This document shows, piece after piece, positions 10,317 through 20,799 of a stretch of 64,000 nt of DNA; the first letter of the stretch is position 1; each line of letters begins with the position of its first letter. The DNA comes from Nocardioides sp. 503. Its GTDB lineage: Bacteria; Actinomycetota; Actinomycetes; Propionibacteriales; Nocardioidaceae. Below the pieces are notes generated by a model. It did not search any database, was not told the origin of the DNA, and was given only the letters and a program-made list of their open reading frames with translations. The stretch spans positions 1,054,001 to 1,118,000 of the forward strand of contig NZ_SPUI01000002.1 of assembly GCF_004522095.1 (NCBI RefSeq), given 5' to 3'. The translations under genes were made by a program, and so were the position numbers.

Positions 10317-11141
10317 TCAGCGAGCCGGTGCGGCCGAGCCCGGGGCGACGTGGTGGCGTCCGATGGGCAGCATCAGCGGCCGCCCCGAGACCGGGTCGAC
10401 GATGACGGTGCAGTCCATCCCGAAGACCGTGCGCACCGTCTCCTCGGTCAGCACGGTGTGGGGCTCGCCCGCCGAGTGGAGGCGTCCGTCGGCCAGCGCG
10501 ACCAGGTGGTCGGCGTACCGCGCGGCGAGGTTGAGGTCGTGCAGGACCATCACGATGGTGGTGCCGCGGGTCCGGTTGAGGTCCGTGAGCAGGTCGAGCA
10601 CCTCGATCTGGTGGCTCACGTCGAGGTACGTCGTCGGCTCGTCGAGCAGGAGCAGGTCGGTCTGCTGGGCCAGGGCCATCGCGATCCACACGCGCTGGCG
10701 CTGACCACCTGAGAGCTCGTCGACGGCGCGGTCGGCGAGGTCGACGGTGTCGGTGGCCTCCAGGGCGGTGGCGACGGCCGCGTCGTCGTCCGCGCTCCAG
10801 CGCGAGAGGACGCGCTGGTGCGGGTTGCGCCCGCGACCGACCAGGTCGCTGACCGTGATGCCCTCGGGCGCGACGGGTGCTTGGGGGAGCAGCCCCAGCG
10901 TGCGGGCCAGGGTCTTGGCGGGCAGCTTGTGCACCTGCTCGCCGTCGAGGAGGACCTGGCCCTGACGAGGACGAAGCAGCCGCGTCATCGAGCGCAGCAG
11001 CGTGGACTTGCCGCAGGCGTTGGCCCCGACGATGGCGGTGATGCGACCGGCCGGGACGACCAGGTCGAGGCCCTCGATCACGGTCCGGTCGCCGTAGCCG
11101 AGCGTGAGCTCGTCGACGGTGAGCGTGTGGCGACTGGTCAC
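10317..11141 (-). CDS. Iron-siderophore ABC transporter ATP-binding protein (FepC/FecE type)
   Basis: A 274-residue ATPase of an iron-siderophore importer. Walker A is GANACGKST (near residues 38-46), the signature is [18 protein letters not shown] and Walker B is [12 protein letters not shown], all typical of the FepC group. GTG start at 11141 overlaps the stop of the upstream permease by four bases. Last gene of a four-gene operon of binding protein, two permeases and ATPase, with an iron box ahead of the first gene. Confidence 0.95.
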   Translation of the reverse strand: MTSRHTLTVDELTLGYGDRTVIEGLDLVVPAGRITAIVGANACGKSTLLRSMTRLLRPRQGQVLLDGEQVHKLPAKTLARTLGLLPQAPVAPEGITVSDLVGRGRNPHQRVLSRWSADDDAAVATALEATDTVDLADRAVDELSGGQRQRVWIAMALAQQTDLLLLDEPTTYLDVSHQIEVLDLLTDLNRTRGTTIVMVLHDLNLAARYADHLVALADGRLHSAGEPHTVLTEETVRTVFGMDCTVIVDPVSGRPLMLPIGRHHVAPGSAAPAR

Positions 11142-12172
11142 AGGGAGCCTCCGGCGCGGTTGGTGCGGACGATCAGGTAGACGAGGTAGGGCGCGCCGAG
11201 CACGCCGGTGATGACGCCGACGGGGTAGCGGTGGTCGAACGCGTACTGGCCGGCGAGGTCGGCGACCAGCACGAGCAGGGCGCCCACCAGCGCCGAGGGC
11301 ACCAGCAGCGAGACCCCCGGTCCGATGATCCGGGCGGCGATGGGACCCGACAGGAATGCCACGAACGCCACCGGGCCGGCGGCGGCGGTCGCGAAGGCGA
11401 CCAGACCGACGGCGGCCACGATGACGACGAGGCGGGTCCGCTCCACCCGGACCCCGAGCGCGGAGGCCGCGTCGTCGCCGAGCTGCAGCGTCTCCAGGTC
11501 GCGGGCCCTCTGGAGCAGCAGCGGTCCCAGCACCGCGAGGGCGACCAGGGTGGGTACGACGTCCTCCCAGCCGGCGCTGTTGAGGCTGCCCGTGAGCCAC
11601 CGAGTGGCCTCCTGCAGGTCCCACTGCGCCGCGCGGCTCAGGACGTAGGCCGTGACGCTCTCGAGCATGGCGGCGATGCCGATGCCGATGAGGATCAGCC
11701 GGGTGCCGGCCACGCCGTCGCGGAAGCTCAGCACGTAGATCAGCAGCGCGACCCCCAGCCCCACCACGATGGCGAAGACCGAGACCGCCGTGCCCGAGAG
11801 CCCGAGGGTCACGATCGCGAACGCCGCCGCCGCGCTGGACCCGGCGCTGATCCCGATGATGTCGGGGCTCGCGAGCGGGTTTCGGAGCATGGTCTGGAAG
11901 GTCACGCCCGCCAGTCCGAAGCAGGTCCCGACGAGGAGGGCCAGCACCGCCCGGGGGAGCCGGAGCCGGCCGACGGTGAACGAGGCGCCCGGCACGTCCT
12001 CGCCCAGGACGACGCGGAGGACGTCGGCGGGCGGGTAGAAGGTGCGTCCCACCATGAGGCTGGCGGCGAAGGTGCCGGTCACGAGCACCGCGAGCACCAC
12101 GACGACGGCGCGACGCCGCACGACGCGCCGGGCCCGCCCGCGGGACACCCGCTCGATGGTCTGCGCGGTCAC
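11138..12172 (-). CDS. Iron-siderophore ABC transporter permease (FecCD family)
   Basis: A 344-residue FecCD-type permease with about nine or ten membrane helices. The characteristic loop motifs [28 protein letters not shown] and [20 protein letters not shown] are visible; the latter contacts the ATPase. GTG start at 12172 with a four-base overlap to the preceding permease gene. The N-terminal 30 residues are strongly basic, facing the cytoplasm. Confidence 0.95.
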   Translation of the reverse strand: MTAQTIERVSRGRARRVVRRRAVVVVLAVLVTGTFAASLMVGRTFYPPADVLRVVLGEDVPGASFTVGRLRLPRAVLALLVGTCFGLAGVTFQTMLRNPLASPDIIGISAGSSAAAAFAIVTLGLSGTAVSVFAIVVGLGVALLIYVLSFRDGVAGTRLILIGIGIAAMLESVTAYVLSRAAQWDLQEATRWLTGSLNSAGWEDVVPTLVALAVLGPLLLQRARDLETLQLGDDAASALGVRVERTRLVVIVAAVGLVAFATAAAGPVAFVAFLSGPIAARIIGPGVSLLVPSALVGALLVLVADLAGQYAFDHRYPVGVITGVLGAPYLVYLIVRTNRAGGSL

Positions 12173-13242
12173 AGCGCGCGCACCTTCTGGCGACGGACCA
12201 CGTGGATGAAGAACGGCGCGCCGACCAGGGCGGTGATGATGCCGACGTCGATCTCGCTGGGCCGCGCGACGATCCGGCCGAGCACGTCCGCCGCGGTCAG
12301 CAGCGCGGCGCCGCCCACCGCCGAGAAGGGGAGCAGCCAGCGGTGGTCCACGCCGACGAGCAGGCGGCACAGGTGAGGCACCACCAGGCCGACGAAGCCG
12401 ATGGGTCCGGCGACCGCCGTCGCGGCACCGCAGAGCAGGACCGCGCCGAGGGCGGCGGCGCCGCGGGTCAGCGCGACCCGCTGGCCGAGCCCGGCCGCGA
12501 CGTCGTCGCCGAGGGCGAGGGAGTTGAGGCCGCGGGCCGACGCCAGGCTCACGAGCAGTCCGACGAGGAGGAACGGCAGGACCAGGCGGATGGTCTCGAA
12601 CGACGCGCCCCCGACCCCGCCGATCTGCCAGGAGCGCACCCCGCCGGCGATGTCGCCGCGGGGCAGGACCACCGCGGTGATGAACGAGGCGAACGCCGCC
12701 GACGTGGCGGTGCCTGCCAGGGCGAGCTTGAGCGGTGTCGCCCCGCCCCGGCCGAGCGACCCGACGACGTACACGAACACCGCCGTGGCGGCGGCGCCCA
12801 GCAGCGCCATCCAGATGAAGCTGGACGGGGCGGTCAGCCCGAACCAGGCGATCCCGCAGATCACGGCCAGGGAGGCGCCCATGTTGACGCCGAGGATGCC
12901 CGGGTCGGCCAGCGGGTTGCGCGTCACTCCCTGCATGACGGCGCCGGACAGGCCGAGCGCACCCCCCACGGTCACGGCCAGCAGCGTGCGGGGGATGCGC
13001 TTGTAGACCGCCGCCTCCTCCAGGGTGTCGCTGGACCCGCCGAGCGCCGCCAGGATGTCGGCCCAGGCGACCTCACGGGAGCCGATCGCGAGCGACACCA
13101 CGGTCAGGCCCAGCAGGAACGCCAGGCTGGCCAGGAGCCAGACGGCCCGCAGCCGACGGGGGCGCCGCACCCGCGCAGCGCTCCCGCCCGGCGCGGACGG
13201 GTCGGACGTGACGCCGGCAGGCGCCGAGGGGCTCGCAGTCAC
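12169..13242 (-). CDS. Iron-siderophore ABC transporter permease (FecCD family)
   Basis: A 357-residue FecCD permease, the heterodimer partner of the next gene. It shows [29 protein letters not shown] and [22 protein letters not shown], the family's substrate-channel and coupling-helix regions. The first 40 residues are a Ser/Ala/Pro-rich, Arg-rich cytosolic lead before helix one. GTG start at 13242, eight bases after the binding-protein stop. Confidence 0.95.
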   Translation of the reverse strand: MTASPSAPAGVTSDPSAPGGSAARVRRPRRLRAVWLLASLAFLLGLTVVSLAIGSREVAWADILAALGGSSDTLEEAAVYKRIPRTLLAVTVGGALGLSGAVMQGVTRNPLADPGILGVNMGASLAVICGIAWFGLTAPSSFIWMALLGAAATAVFVYVVGSLGRGGATPLKLALAGTATSAAFASFITAVVLPRGDIAGGVRSWQIGGVGGASFETIRLVLPFLLVGLLVSLASARGLNSLALGDDVAAGLGQRVALTRGAAALGAVLLCGAATAVAGPIGFVGLVVPHLCRLLVGVDHRWLLPFSAVGGAALLTAADVLGRIVARPSEIDVGIITALVGAPFFIHVVRRQKVRAL

Positions 13243-13249
13243 CGGGCTG

Positions 13250-14272
13250 CTAGGCGCCCGCGGCGTCGGCCAGCATGGCGACGTAGTCCTCGAGGACGTA
13301 GGAGATCGAGAGCGGCGTCGGGTTGGCGGCGGTGCCCAGGGGTGAGTCGGGCAGCAGCACGATCGCGTCGTTCTGGACCGCCGGCATCTTCGAGAGCAGC
13401 GGGTCGCTCTTCAGCGCGTCCACGAGCTCCTGGTCGCCGTAGGTCACGATGACCTCCACGTCGTCGAGCTGGTCGATCTGCTCGGCGCTGAGCGTGCCGG
13501 AGAACTCGTCGGTCTCCGCGGACGCGGTCTCGATGCTCGCGGGCGTCGCCAGGCCGAGGTCCTCGAAGAAGCGCGCGCGGGTGTCGTGGGTCGTGTAGTA
13601 GCTGACCTCGCTCAGGTCGGTGGTGTCGACGTGCGTCAGGAACATCGCCGACGTGCCCTTCAGGGTCGGCTGCTCGGCCACCGTGGCGGCGATCTCTTCC
13701 TCCAGGTCGGCGACGAGCTCCTCGCCCTCGGTCTTCATGCCCATCGCCTCGCTGGCGAGCAGGATCATGTCGCGCCACTCCGTCGACCAGGGCGCCTCGG
13801 GGTAGGCCACCACGGGGGCGATCTCGCTGAGGGTGTCGTAGTCCTCCTGGGTCAGGCCGGAGTACGGCGCCAGGATCAGGTCGGGCGCGGTGTCGGCCAC
13901 CGCCTCGAAGTCGATGCCGTCGGTCTCGTCGAAGAGGACCGGCGTCTCCGCGTCGAGCTCCTCGAGCGTGGCGCTCACCCAGGGCAGCAGCCCGTCGCCG
14001 TCGTCGTCGCCGAAGTTGGCGGCGGCCATGCCGACCGGGACGACGCCGAGCGCCAGGGGCACCTCGTGGTTGGCCCAGTTGACGGTCGCGACCCGCTCGG
14101 GCTTCTCCTCGATCGTGGTCGTGCCGAGCGCGTGCTCGATGGTGATCGGGAAGGACGCGGAGGAGGCGGGGGACCGGTCGTCGGAGTCCGTGTCGTCCGA
14201 GGAGTCGCCGCAGCCGGCGAGGAGGAGGGACGCGGCGGCGAGGGAGCCGACCAGCAGGCGCAGTGAGCGCAC
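13250..14272 (-). CDS. Iron-siderophore ABC transporter substrate-binding lipoprotein
   Basis: A 340-residue periplasmic-binding-type lipoprotein, first gene of the importer operon. The signal peptide ends in the lipobox LLAGC with Cys21 as the lipidated residue, followed by a Ser/Asp-rich linker to about residue 35. The type III (helical backbone) binding fold is supported by VATVNWANHEVPLALGVVPVGM and DLILAPYSGLTQEDYDTLSEIAPVV. GTG start at 14272 has a GAAAGG ribosome-binding site eight bases upstream. The strong iron box at 14298-14316 predicts induction under iron limitation. Confidence 0.95.
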   Translation of the reverse strand: MRSLRLLVGSLAAASLLLAGCGDSSDDTDSDDRSPASSASFPITIEHALGTTTIEEKPERVATVNWANHEVPLALGVVPVGMAAANFGDDDGDGLLPWVSATLEELDAETPVLFDETDGIDFEAVADTAPDLILAPYSGLTQEDYDTLSEIAPVVAYPEAPWSTEWRDMILLASEAMGMKTEGEELVADLEEEIAATVAEQPTLKGTSAMFLTHVDTTDLSEVSYYTTHDTRARFFEDLGLATPASIETASAETDEFSGTLSAEQIDQLDDVEVIVTYGDQELVDALKSDPLLSKMPAVQNDAIVLLPDSPLGTAANPTPLSISYVLEDYVAMLADAAGA

Positions 14273-14297
14273 GGCAGTGACCTTTCGGCAGAGAAAG

Positions 14298-14316
14298 AGT
14301 GGTTAGCCTTACCTAA
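14298..14316 (-). promoter_or_regulatory. DtxR/IdeR iron box of the siderophore importer operon
   Basis: Read on the minus strand, TTAGGTAAGGCTAACCACT matches TWAGGTWAGSCTWACCTWA at 16 of 19 positions, with the first 16 bases perfect. It lies 26 bases upstream of the GTG at 14272. On the plus strand the same place shows the inverted repeat GTGGTTAG-N6-CTAACCAC (14299-14320). This is strong evidence for iron-dependent repression. Confidence 0.8.
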
Positions 14317-14359
14317 CCACCACTCACGCCAGGAGGGCGAGCCGGGGTCGCGCCGTCGG

Positions 14360-15301
14360 TCAGACCCGGCGGCCGTCGAAGGTGTCGCACGCCGACAGCG
14401 TGCCCTGGTCGAGACCGACCTCGAACCAGCGCTGGCGCTGCTCGGCGGAGCCGTGCGTCCAGGACTCCTCGGTGACCTGTCCCTGGGTCTTGCGCTGGAT
14501 CCGGTCGTCGCCGACGGAGGCCGCGGCCTCGAGGGCGAGGTCGATGTCCTGCTGGGTGAGCTCGGCGAAGAGCACGTTGCCGTCGGCGTCCTCGGTCTCG
14601 CGCGCCGCCTTGGTCCACATGCCGGCGTAGCAGTCGGCCTGGAGCTCGAGCTTGACCGCGTCGCTCTGCGGGCCCTTCTGGGTGCGGACCTTGCTCATCG
14701 TGCCGAGGAGGTTCTGGATGTGGTGGCCGTACTCGTGGGCGAGCACGTAGGCCTCGACGAAGCCGCCGTCAGGGCCGCCGAGCTGGTCCTCCAGCACCTG
14801 GTCGAAGAAGGTCGAGTCGAGGTAGATGGTCTGGTCGGGCGGGCAGTAGAACGGGCCGACGTCGGCCGTGGCACCGCCGCAGCCGGTGTCGACCGAGCCG
14901 GAGAAGGTGACCAGGCCCTGCTCGGGGGTGAAGTCGTCGCCGAGCTCGCCGCCCCAGTAGTCGAAGAGCGAGTTCTCGACCGCCACGCGCTGGCAGTCCT
15001 TGTCCTCGTTGGCGTCGTTGCCGTCCTTGCACTTGGTGTAGCGGCCGGTGTCGCTGACCCGGCTCGTGTCGAACGCGCCCCCGGCTCCGCCGGTGCCACC
15101 GCCACCGCCGCCGCCGGTGAGGTCGATCCCGGAGCACTGCGCGACGACGAACAGGACGACGAGCAGGATGACCCCGCCGATGCCACCCCCGCCGACGCCG
15201 CCCGGGATGGGCAGGCGCGAGCGCGAGCCTCCGCCACCGGCGCCACGGCCCGCGTCACGGGTGCGGCCGGTGTCGAGGCGGGCCTTGGGGTTGAAGCGCA
15301 T
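14360..15301 (-). CDS. YpfJ/KPN_02809-family neutral zinc metallopeptidase, membrane-anchored
   Basis: A 313-residue protein. A basic, Gly-rich cytosolic start (to about residue 38) precedes one membrane helix (about 39-58), a Gly-rich linker and an extracytoplasmic zincin domain. The HExxH zinc site is His189-Glu190-x2-His193 in LAHEYGHHIQNL, and LELQADCYAGMW provides the third ligand region. Family members are called putative neutral zinc metallopeptidases; the substrate is unknown. ATG start at 15301 with a GAGGAAG ribosome-binding site. Confidence 0.92.
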   Translation of the reverse strand: MRFNPKARLDTGRTRDAGRGAGGGGSRSRLPIPGGVGGGGIGGVILLVVLFVVAQCSGIDLTGGGGGGGTGGAGGAFDTSRVSDTGRYTKCKDGNDANEDKDCQRVAVENSLFDYWGGELGDDFTPEQGLVTFSGSVDTGCGGATADVGPFYCPPDQTIYLDSTFFDQVLEDQLGGPDGGFVEAYVLAHEYGHHIQNLLGTMSKVRTQKGPQSDAVKLELQADCYAGMWTKAARETEDADGNVLFAELTQQDIDLALEAAASVGDDRIQRKTQGQVTEESWTHGSAEQRQRWFEVGLDQGTLSACDTFDGRRV

Positions 15302-15372
15302 CGGCTTCCTCTCGTCGTTCGGGCATACCGGGCCGCAGTACCCGAATGGGCGTACCTACACTAGTGACCCTC

Positions 15373-16971
<1,599 letters not shown>

Positions 16972-16978
16972 GCGGCGC

Positions 16979-17851
16979 TCAGTCCTCGGTCGCGTCCGCC
17001 CAGGTGACCGGGTCGGCGACGTAGGCCTCCTCCCCGACGCGGGGGTCGCGGGCGTGCAGCACGTGGAACGACGGCGAGAAGGGGCCGCCCAGCTCGACGA
17101 CGGTGGCTCCGGCACCCCGGACGGCGCGGACGACGTGCGCAGGCGCGGTCAGGTCGATGCGGGTCACGACCCCCGGCGTCGACCAGACCGTCGCGGGGCC
17201 GAGGCGGCCCGTGAGCTGGAGGTGGAAGTGGCCGCACAGGACGGCCACGACGTCGGTGCCCTCGATCGCGGCCGCCAGCTCGTCGCGGTTGTGCAGGCCG
17301 GCCGACTCCGTCCAGGGCGCCGTGGGGGAGTGCAGAGGCGGGTGGTGCAGCGCCAGCACCGTCCCGTCCGGCGCGGGTGCGGACAGGACCTCGGTCAGCG
17401 CGCGCAGCTGCGCCGCGCTGACGTGCCCGTGGGCGGACCCGGGCACCAGGCTGTCCAGCGTGACCACCCTGAGGCCGCCGACGTGGCTCACGGCGGCCCG
17501 CTCGTCGTCGAGCCCGTCGAGCAGGCGGCCCGTGTCGGCGCCGTCGGGGTCCCGGTGACCCGAGCCGAGGACGGTCGCGAACGAGGGGCGCCGGTCGTGG
17601 TTGCCGGTCGTGTAGACGTGGGGGATGCCGCGCGCCTGGGCGAACCCCGACACCCGGTCGAGGACGTGGGCGCAGCCCTCCACGGAGGCGTCGTCGGCGA
17701 TGTCGCCGGTGACCACGACCAGGTCGAGGTCCTGGAGGTGGCGGCAGTCGTGCAGCAGGCCGTCCAGTGCCGCCAACGCGTCGACGCCGTCCATGTCGAT
17801 CCCGCTGGCGGTCACGTGGGTGTCGGACAGGTGCAGGATGCGGTGGCCCAT
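16979..17851 (-). CDS. Calcineurin-like metallophosphoesterase (CpdA-like)
   Basis: A 290-residue class III phosphodiesterase related to 3',5'-cyclic-AMP phosphodiesterase CpdA. Metal motifs appear in order: LSDTHV (D-x-H), VVTGDIAD (GD), TTGNHD (GNHD), LALHHPPLH (late His) and LCGHFHLQ (GHxH). Which cyclic nucleotide, if any, it hydrolyses cannot be told from sequence. The start at 17851 has TACGAT eight bases upstream on its strand. Confidence 0.88.
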   Translation of the reverse strand: MGHRILHLSDTHVTASGIDMDGVDALAALDGLLHDCRHLQDLDLVVVTGDIADDASVEGCAHVLDRVSGFAQARGIPHVYTTGNHDRRPSFATVLGSGHRDPDGADTGRLLDGLDDERAAVSHVGGLRVVTLDSLVPGSAHGHVSAAQLRALTEVLSAPAPDGTVLALHHPPLHSPTAPWTESAGLHNRDELAAAIEGTDVVAVLCGHFHLQLTGRLGPATVWSTPGVVTRIDLTAPAHVVRAVRGAGATVVELGGPFSPSFHVLHARDPRVGEEAYVADPVTWADATED

Positions 17852-17859
17852 GATCGCCC

Positions 17860-17865
17860 ATCGTA
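17860..17865 (-). promoter_or_regulatory. -10 box TACGAT for the phosphoesterase gene at 17851
   Basis: On the minus strand TACGAT ends eight bases before the ATG at 17851, compatible with a leaderless or nearly leaderless transcript. Confidence 0.4.
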
Positions 17866-17889
17866 GGACGGGGCCGAGTCCTACGGCGG

Positions 17890-17991
17890 CTAGACGGTGC
17901 GCACGAGCAGGCTGCTGACGAACCAGCCCGTGACGACCACGAAGCCGCCGACGAGGACCGTCCAGCGCATCGCAATCTCTAGTGACTTCAT
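17890..17991 (-). CDS. 33-residue single-pass membrane peptide
   Basis: A short reading frame of 33 codons, too short for usual gene finders. It starts MKSLEIAMRW, continues through one hydrophobic helix (about residues 10-30: TVLVGGFVVVTGWFVSSLL) and ends VRTV. The ATG at 17991 has an exact TACATT -10 hexamer six bases upstream in a locally AT-rich patch, which strongly suggests a leaderless mRNA. I do not recognise a family. Small single-helix proteins often modulate larger membrane complexes, but the partner here is unknown. Confidence 0.65.
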   Translation of the reverse strand: MKSLEIAMRWTVLVGGFVVVTGWFVSSLLVRTV

Positions 17992-17997
17992 AAAGTT

Positions 17998-18003
17998 AAT
18001 GTA
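17998..18003 (-). promoter_or_regulatory. -10 box TACATT for the small membrane peptide gene
   Basis: On the minus strand TACATT ends six bases before the ATG at 17991. The surrounding AT-rich bases stand out from the GC-rich background and favour promoter melting. Confidence 0.55.
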
Positions 18004-18060
18004 CCCCGCCCGTTGGGAGAGCGCCAGTGCCCACCAGGCGGCACCGTCGGCGGGGGTTCC

Positions 18061-18066
18061 TAGACT
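18061..18066 (+). promoter_or_regulatory. -10 box TAGACT for gene at 18073
   Basis: TAGACT ends six bases before the ATG at 18073, predicting a leaderless transcript. Confidence 0.5.
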
Positions 18067-18072
18067 GCGCGC

Positions 18073-18861
18073 ATGTCACCTGACGAGCTCGCTGCCGCCG
18101 GTCTCCGCCTCGACGTCGACGCCGTGGTCGCGACGATCACGCTGGACCGTCCCGACGTGCGCAACGCCCAGACCCCGGCCATGTGGCGTGCCCTGGGACG
18201 CATCGGCGAGGAGCTGCCCGACACGGTACGCGTCGTCGTGGTGCAGGGCGCCGGCTCCAGCTTCTCCGCCGGGCTCGACCGCACCCTGATGGACCCCCGC
18301 ACCGCCCCGGAGGGCGTGGAGTCGGTCGGAGACCTGTTCGGCATGAGCGACGAGGAGATGGCGGAGACCATCGAGGTCTACCAACGCGGCTTCACCTTCC
18401 TGCGCGACCCGCGGTTCGTCTCGATCGCGGTCGTGCGCGGCCACGCCGTCGGCGCCGGCTTCCAGCTGGCCCTCTCCTGCGACCTGCGCGTCCTCGCCGA
18501 CGACGCCCTGCTGTGCATGAAGGAGTCCGCGCTGGGCCTGGTCCCCGACCTCACGGGAACAAAACCGCTCGTGGAGTGTGTTGGCTATGCACGGGCACTC
18601 GAGATCTGCGCCACCGCGCGGACGGTCGGAGCGGCCGAGGCCGTCCAGATCGGCCTCGCCCTGACCGCCGTACCAGCCGAGGAGCTGGACGCGACCGTCG
18701 CGGATCTCGTCGTGGCCCTGACCGCCCCCCTCGCGGGTGCGGTGTCCGAGACCAAGGGACTGCTCCTCGGGGCAGCCCAGCGCCCCCTCGAGGAGCAGCG
18801 GCGCCTGGAGCGTGAAGCCCAGGTACGCCGGTTCCGCGAGGTGGCCCAGTTCCTGGGCTGA
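18073..18861 (+). CDS. Enoyl-CoA hydratase/isomerase family protein
   Basis: A 262-residue crotonase-fold protein that acts on acyl-CoA thioesters, probably in fatty-acid or branched-chain catabolism. The first oxyanion-hole segment is GAGSSFSAGLDRT (near residues 56-69), and the second is HAVGAGFQLALSCDLRVLADDALLCMKESALGLVPDL (near 126-160). The usual catalytic Glu positions are not both obvious, so the exact reaction (hydratase, isomerase or hydrolase) is open. Single gene with its own TAGACT promoter, 35 bases before the ABC exporter. Confidence 0.88.
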   Translation: MSPDELAAAGLRLDVDAVVATITLDRPDVRNAQTPAMWRALGRIGEELPDTVRVVVVQGAGSSFSAGLDRTLMDPRTAPEGVESVGDLFGMSDEEMAETIEVYQRGFTFLRDPRFVSIAVVRGHAVGAGFQLALSCDLRVLADDALLCMKESALGLVPDLTGTKPLVECVGYARALEICATARTVGAAEAVQIGLALTAVPAEELDATVADLVVALTAPLAGAVSETKGLLLGAAQRPLEEQRRLEREAQVRRFREVAQFLG

Positions 18862-18896
18862 CATGACGTCAGCTCCGGGGGAGTAGGAGGGCCCGG

Positions 18897-20789
18897 ATGT
18901 CCGGAATGTCCCCCAACGGCGCCGCCTGGCGCAGCCTGCGCGCCGACCGGAGCGTGGTCAACAACCGCATCGAGGGCAAGACCGTGCGCCGCGTGCTCGG
19001 CTTCGCCCGACCGCACCGCCGTCTGATCAGCGTCTTCCTGGGCCTCACCGTCGTCGACGCCGCCATGGTCGTCGTGATGCCGCTGCTGGTGCAGCGCATC
19101 GTCGACGACGGCGTGCTCGCCGGCGACCGCGGCCTCGTGACCGCCCTCGCGCTGGCCATGGCCGGCGTCGCGGTCCTCACCGCCGCCCTCGCGGTCCTCG
19201 GCGGCTGGCTGTCCTCCCGCATCGGTGAGGGCCTCATCTACGACCTGCGCACGCAGGTCTTCTCCCACGTGCAGCGCCAGTCGCTCGCGTTCTTCACCCG
19301 CACCCAGACCGGCGCCCTCGTCAGCCGGCTCAACAACGACGTGATCGGCGCCCAGCGCGCCTTCACCTCCACGCTGTCCAGCACCGTCTCCAACAGCATC
19401 TCGGTGATCGTCGTCGGCATCGCGATGCTGGCGCTCAGCTGGCAGGTGACGCTGCTCTGCCTGGTGATGTTCCCGATCCTGTTCCTCATCTCCCGCTGGG
19501 TCGGCGGCCGGCTCGCCGGCCTCACCCGCCGCCAGATGGACGGCAACGCCGACCTCGGCAACGTCATGACCGAGCGGTTCAACGTCGGTGGCGCGATGCT
19601 GCTCAAGCTCTTCGGCCGGCGCGCCGACGAGGACGTGCTGTTCCGCTCCAAGGCCGCCAACGTGCGCGACCTCGGCATCCGCATCTCGCTCATCACCCGC
19701 ATCTTCGGTGCCTCGATGATGCTGGTCCCGGCGCTGGCGACCGCGCTCGTCTACGGCGTGGGCGGCCACCTCGCCATCGACAAGACGCTCACCGTCGGCA
19801 CCCTCCTGGCCCTGGCCACCCTGCTGCTGCGGCTGCTCGGCCCGCTCCAGGGGCTCTCCAACGTGCGGATCGACATCATGACCGCCCTGGTGAGCTTCGA
19901 GCGCGTCTTCGAGGTGCTCGACCTGCCCTCCTCGATCCGGCAGAAGCACGGCGCGATCGCGCTGCCCCGCGACGCCGGCCGCCTGGAGTTCGAGCACGTC
20001 TCGTTCACCTACCCCAAGGCCGAGGACATCTCGCTCGGCTCCCTGGAGTCGGTCGCCCGCGTGGAGTCGCGCGACAACCAGCAGGTGCTCACCGACGTCG
20101 GCTTCGTCGCCGAGCCCGGCCAGATGGTCGCGCTCGTCGGCCCCTCGGGCGCGGGCAAGACGACGATGACCCACCTGGTCGCCCGCCTCTACGACGTGGC
20201 GTCCGGCGCCGTGCGCGTCGGCGGTCACGACGTGCGCGACGTGACGCTCGACTCCCTCGAGGACGTCGTCGGCTACGTCACCCAGGACGCCCACATGTTC
20301 CACGACACGATCCGGGCCAACCTCGTCTACGCGCGCCCCGGCGCCACCGACGAGCAGATCTGGGCTGCCCTCGAGGCGGCGCAGATCGCCCACCTGGTGC
20401 GCTCCCTGCCCGACGGCCTCGACACGGTCGTGGGCGACCGCGGCTATCGCCTCTCCGGCGGCGAGCGCCAGCGCCTGGCGATCGGCCGGCTGCTGCTCAA
20501 GTCGCCCTCGATCGTCGTGCTCGACGAGGCCACCGCCCACCTCGACAGCGAGTCGGAGGCCGCCGTCCAGCGCGCCCTGGACGCCGCCCTGGAGGGCAGG
20601 ACCTCGCTGGTGATCGCCCACCGCCTCTCGACGGTGCGCAACGCCGACCAGATCCTGGTGCTCGACGACGGGCGGATCGTGGAGTTCGGGACCCACACCG
20701 AGCTGCTCGCACGCGGCGGTCTCTACGCCGACCTCTACCGCACGCAGTTCCACCAGGACGTGGCGCCGGTCGCGGCCGACCTCTCCTAG
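18897..20789 (+). CDS. ABC exporter, fused membrane and ATPase domains
   Basis: A 630-residue half-transporter of the MsbA/MDR type, working as a dimer. Six membrane helices occupy about residues 35-330, with the exporter coupling region RLNNDVIGAQRAF. The nucleotide-binding domain covers about 360-610 with GPSGAGKTT (Walker A), GYRLSGGERQRLAIGRLLL (signature), IVVLDEATAHLD (Walker B) and IAHRLST (switch His). An insertion before Walker A (SLGSLESVARVESRDNQQ, near 382-399) is unusual. ATG 18897 follows a GGAGTAGGAGG ribosome-binding site. Substrate unknown. Confidence 0.92.
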   Translation: MSGMSPNGAAWRSLRADRSVVNNRIEGKTVRRVLGFARPHRRLISVFLGLTVVDAAMVVVMPLLVQRIVDDGVLAGDRGLVTALALAMAGVAVLTAALAVLGGWLSSRIGEGLIYDLRTQVFSHVQRQSLAFFTRTQTGALVSRLNNDVIGAQRAFTSTLSSTVSNSISVIVVGIAMLALSWQVTLLCLVMFPILFLISRWVGGRLAGLTRRQMDGNADLGNVMTERFNVGGAMLLKLFGRRADEDVLFRSKAANVRDLGIRISLITRIFGASMMLVPALATALVYGVGGHLAIDKTLTVGTLLALATLLLRLLGPLQGLSNVRIDIMTALVSFERVFEVLDLPSSIRQKHGAIALPRDAGRLEFEHVSFTYPKAEDISLGSLESVARVESRDNQQVLTDVGFVAEPGQMVALVGPSGAGKTTMTHLVARLYDVASGAVRVGGHDVRDVTLDSLEDVVGYVTQDAHMFHDTIRANLVYARPGATDEQIWAALEAAQIAHLVRSLPDGLDTVVGDRGYRLSGGERQRLAIGRLLLKSPSIVVLDEATAHLDSESEAAVQRALDAALEGRTSLVIAHRLSTVRNADQILVLDDGRIVEFGTHTELLARGGLYADLYRTQFHQDVAPVAADLS

Positions 20790-20792
20790 GCT
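20787..20792 (+). promoter_or_regulatory. -10 box TAGGCT for gene at 20800
   Basis: TAGGCT overlaps the stop codon of the ABC exporter gene and ends seven bases before the ATG at 20800, giving the SDR gene its own leaderless start. Confidence 0.5.
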
Positions 20793-20799
20793 CGGTCGC

